Assembly (NCBI GenBank): GCA_940671915.1
Contig: CALNVZ010000174.1
Location: 18,166,752 to 18,230,751, forward strand
Length of the DNA: 64,000 nucleotides
From: Paracentrotus lividus
Taxonomy: Eukaryota > Echinodermata > Echinoidea > Camarodonta > Echinidae
Reading direction: 5' to 3'
A model generated the notes under the pieces. The model saw only the letters and a list, made by a program, of their open reading frames with translations. It was not told the DNA's origin and made no database searches. This document shows, in pieces, positions 62,001 to 64,000 of the stretch. Each line of letters opens with the position of its first letter. The stretch's first letter is position 1. Made by a program: the position numbers and the translations under genes.

Positions 62001-62150
62001 ACCCCCTTAGAAAAAAAACATGATTGTGGAACATGAACCCACAAGAAAAATGTTTTCCATCTTGGTACTAGAAAATTCGAATTAAGGCGAGGGCTGTGCA
62101 GAAAAGGAGGCCAGACGGGTCCGTCCACCTCCAACCAAAAAAGAAAAAAA
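59086..62150 (+). repeat. 3-kb repeat unit, copy 2
   Basis: Same orientation as copy 1, starting 9.8 kb further on. Shares TACCAATATATAGAAAGACA, CACCGAAGGCGAAGTTTG, GACCCCTATCACGGTGTTT and the GAGAC element (61380-61655). Either a real duplication or an uncollapsed haplotype. Confidence 0.93.
61380..61655. mobile_element. GAGAC-palindrome element, second copy
   Basis: Copy of 51551-51832 with small indels; GGTGGTACCTCACTTCGCGG to CGCGAAGTGAGATAC. Lies inside copy 2 of the 3-kb unit. Confidence 0.8.
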
Positions 62151-62981
62151 AAAGAAGAACAAAGAAACCCACCCCCCAAAAAAAAAAAAAAAAACTGGCA
62201 GCAATGGCCGTCGTGGACGAACTGTTTCTTCTCTCTTCTCGTTGTATGGTATCGCATCATTCATATTTGACTATTGTTGCCAATGACATTACAGATAAGA
62301 AATCACTTCAGCATTTCTATCTTTTCTTTCTTTATCTCTTTCAATTTCATGTAATTTAAGTATATTCTGAAATATTTATATACAGTGTGTCTAAAAAAGG
62401 TATCGAACTTCAAAGGTCAGTCATTTTAAATTATATGTTGATTTTTTGTGATTTGTTTACTAAACTACTAGGTAACTCATCAGCTTTAATTCGAGACATT
62501 GCTTACTTCTAACTGTAATGGTCACAGAGTTAGGTCATTTGAAGGTGATAGATACAAAACCCATTTTTCCAAGTTTTTCGTTTTAGGGTATGAAACAACT
62601 TTTTATAAAATTTTGGTTTCCTAGTTTTGGGGTTTTTGTCGCACAAAGTTTCAATGAAATGCAATCTCATTTGTCAAAGGACCTATTCCACTGGCAATGA
62701 CATGGGTTCTCGATTATAATGAGCCTCTGGAGTCGCAGATGGATCGCCGCGACGTCTCCTGATTCTGCAGGAAGTCGCGGAAAAAAAATCAAACAATGTC
62801 AAACATGTCCAATCTTTAGTAGACTTCTTTAATACGCGATCAAGTCTCTGTGACGTCTTTGCGGGGTTGCCGCGACGTCCCTTTAGTATCCACACGTCGC
62901 AGAGACGTGTGTCAGAACTTGCAAACGATTAAAAGGAATCGAACGGTTTTAATATTTTGACTTGCTAGCGTCTTAAAGACG
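62131..62981 (+). repeat. ~0.85-kb sequence left of the gap
   Basis: Matches 63020-63900 throughout (GGCAGCAATGGCCG, CGAACTTCAAAGGTCAGTC, CAAAGTTTCAATGAAATGCA, CTTGCTAGCGTCTTAAAGAC). 62384-62440 looks like one end of a mariner-type element (ACAGTGTGTCTAAAAAAG). Confidence 0.93.
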
Positions 62982-62994
62982 TCCTTAGCTTAAC

Positions 62995-63019
62995 NNNNNN
63001 NNNNNNNNNNNNNNNNNNN
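62995..63019. other. assembly gap (25 N)
   Basis: Run of 25 unknown bases. Flanks are copies of each other. Confidence 0.99.
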
Positions 63020-63900
63020 AAGAAAAAAAATAGAAAAAACAAAATACGAAGCAAAGAAACCCCCCCCCAAAAAAAAAAAAAAAACAAAAAATAAAAACTG
63101 GCAGCAATGGCCGCTCGGACGAACTGTTTCTTCTTCTTTCGTTGTATGGTATCGGCAATCATTCATATTTGACTATTGTTGCCAATGACATTACAGATAA
63201 AGAAATCACTTCAGCATTTCATCTTTTCTTCTTCTTCTCTTTCAAGTTTACATGTAATTATTAAGATATTCTGAAATATTTATATAACAAGCGAAAAAGA
63301 AGTGTCTAAAAAGTAATCGAACTTCAAAGGTCAGTCATTTAAAATATATGTTGATTTTGTGATTTGTTTACTAAACATACTAGGTAACTCATCAGCTTTA
63401 ATTCGAGACATTGCTACTTCTAACTGTATGGGTCACAGAGGTAGGTCATTTGAAGGTGATAGATACAAACCCAATTTTTCCAAGTTTTTCGTTTTTAGGG
63501 TATGAAACAACTTTTTATAAAAATTTTGGTTTCCTAGTTTTGGGGTTTTTGTCGCACAAAGTTTCAATGAAATGCAATCTCATTTGTCAAAGGACCTATT
63601 CACTGGCAATGACATGGGTTCTCGATTATACATGAGCTCTGGAGTCTCGCAGAATGGATCGCCCGCGACGTCTCCTGATTCTGCAGGAAGTCGCGAGAAA
63701 AATCAAACACAATGTCAAACATGTCCAATCTTTAGTAGACTTCTTTAATACGCGCATCAAGTCTCTTGTGACGTCTTTGCGGGTTGCCGCGAGCGTCCCT
63801 TTAGTATCCACAGCACGTCGCAGAGACGTTGTCGAACTTGCAAACGATTAAAAGGAATCGAACGGTTTAATAATTTTGACTTGCTAGCGTCTTAAAGACG
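63020..63900 (+). repeat. ~0.88-kb sequence right of the gap
   Basis: Second copy of 62131-62981. The match ends where the left copy runs into the gap, as expected of an unmerged overlap between two contigs. After it, 63940-63985 again has GTCTC/GAGAC words. Confidence 0.93.
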
Positions 63901-64000
63901 TCTACTATAAGATTGAACATGTTTGACTTTTGCTTCCATTTTCCTCGACGCCCTGAAGTCTCAGGAGACTCAAGAGACTCCAATTGCGAACACATCTCAT

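Overview
This is a window of an animal nuclear genome: AT-rich, intron-rich and crowded with transposon remnants. The two recognisable host genes are metabolic housekeeping genes on the + strand. Long repeat-filled introns, many fold-back elements, GTCC-microsatellite/minisatellite elements and poly(dG) tracts suggest a marine invertebrate. An echinoderm, hemichordate or other invertebrate deuterostome is my best guess, made on general style and not on a diagnostic sequence.

Layout. 1-5.5 kb: the 3' half of cytosolic malate dehydrogenase (MDH1), four exons, with three disruptions confined to the last two exons; a pearl/Helentron-like tandem-repeat element lies in one intron. 5.5-7.3 kb: intergenic, ending in a CpG-rich promoter-like block and a possible first exon (MASLNQSPREQ) that is in phase with UGP2. 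7.3-20 kb: transposon cluster: a CR1/L2/Jockey-type LINE split by a 3.9-kb DNA element with a TTA target duplication, then a Tc1/mariner element with very long inverted arms. 20-43.5 kb: a complete UGP2 gene (UTP-glucose-1-phosphate uridylyltransferase), 15 coding exons, 516 codons, TATA box upstream, every exon junction checked for phase. Its introns hold MITEs of several superfamilies, a LINE 3' fragment, a 58-bp minisatellite of about 1.6 kb, and two partial duplications of UGP2's own exons (exon 2 and exon 7).

43.5-49 kb: UGP2 3' flank, including an old tandem duplication whose two copies act as empty-site controls for two small insertions. 49-64 kb: poorly resolved, repeat-dominated sequence: a 3-kb unit present twice (49.3-52.3 and 59.1-62.1 kb), a 25-N gap flanked on both sides by the same ~0.85-kb sequence (probable unmerged contig overlap), a decayed PIF/Harbinger transposase on the - strand (56.2-57.55 kb), and a candidate last exon of an unidentified gene (53.5-53.9 kb).

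The two host genes are both in carbohydrate metabolism. MDH1 interconverts malate and oxaloacetate in the cytosol; UGP2 makes UDP-glucose. From memory they are also neighbours, in the same orientation, on human chromosome 2p15, so the pair may be an old conserved linkage. I did not find a convincing new multi-gene system. The most useful leads are the damaged MDH1 end, the duplicated UGP2 exons, the possible second UGP2 promoter, the candidate exon at 53.5 kb, and the element structures that can be dated by target-site duplications or empty sites.
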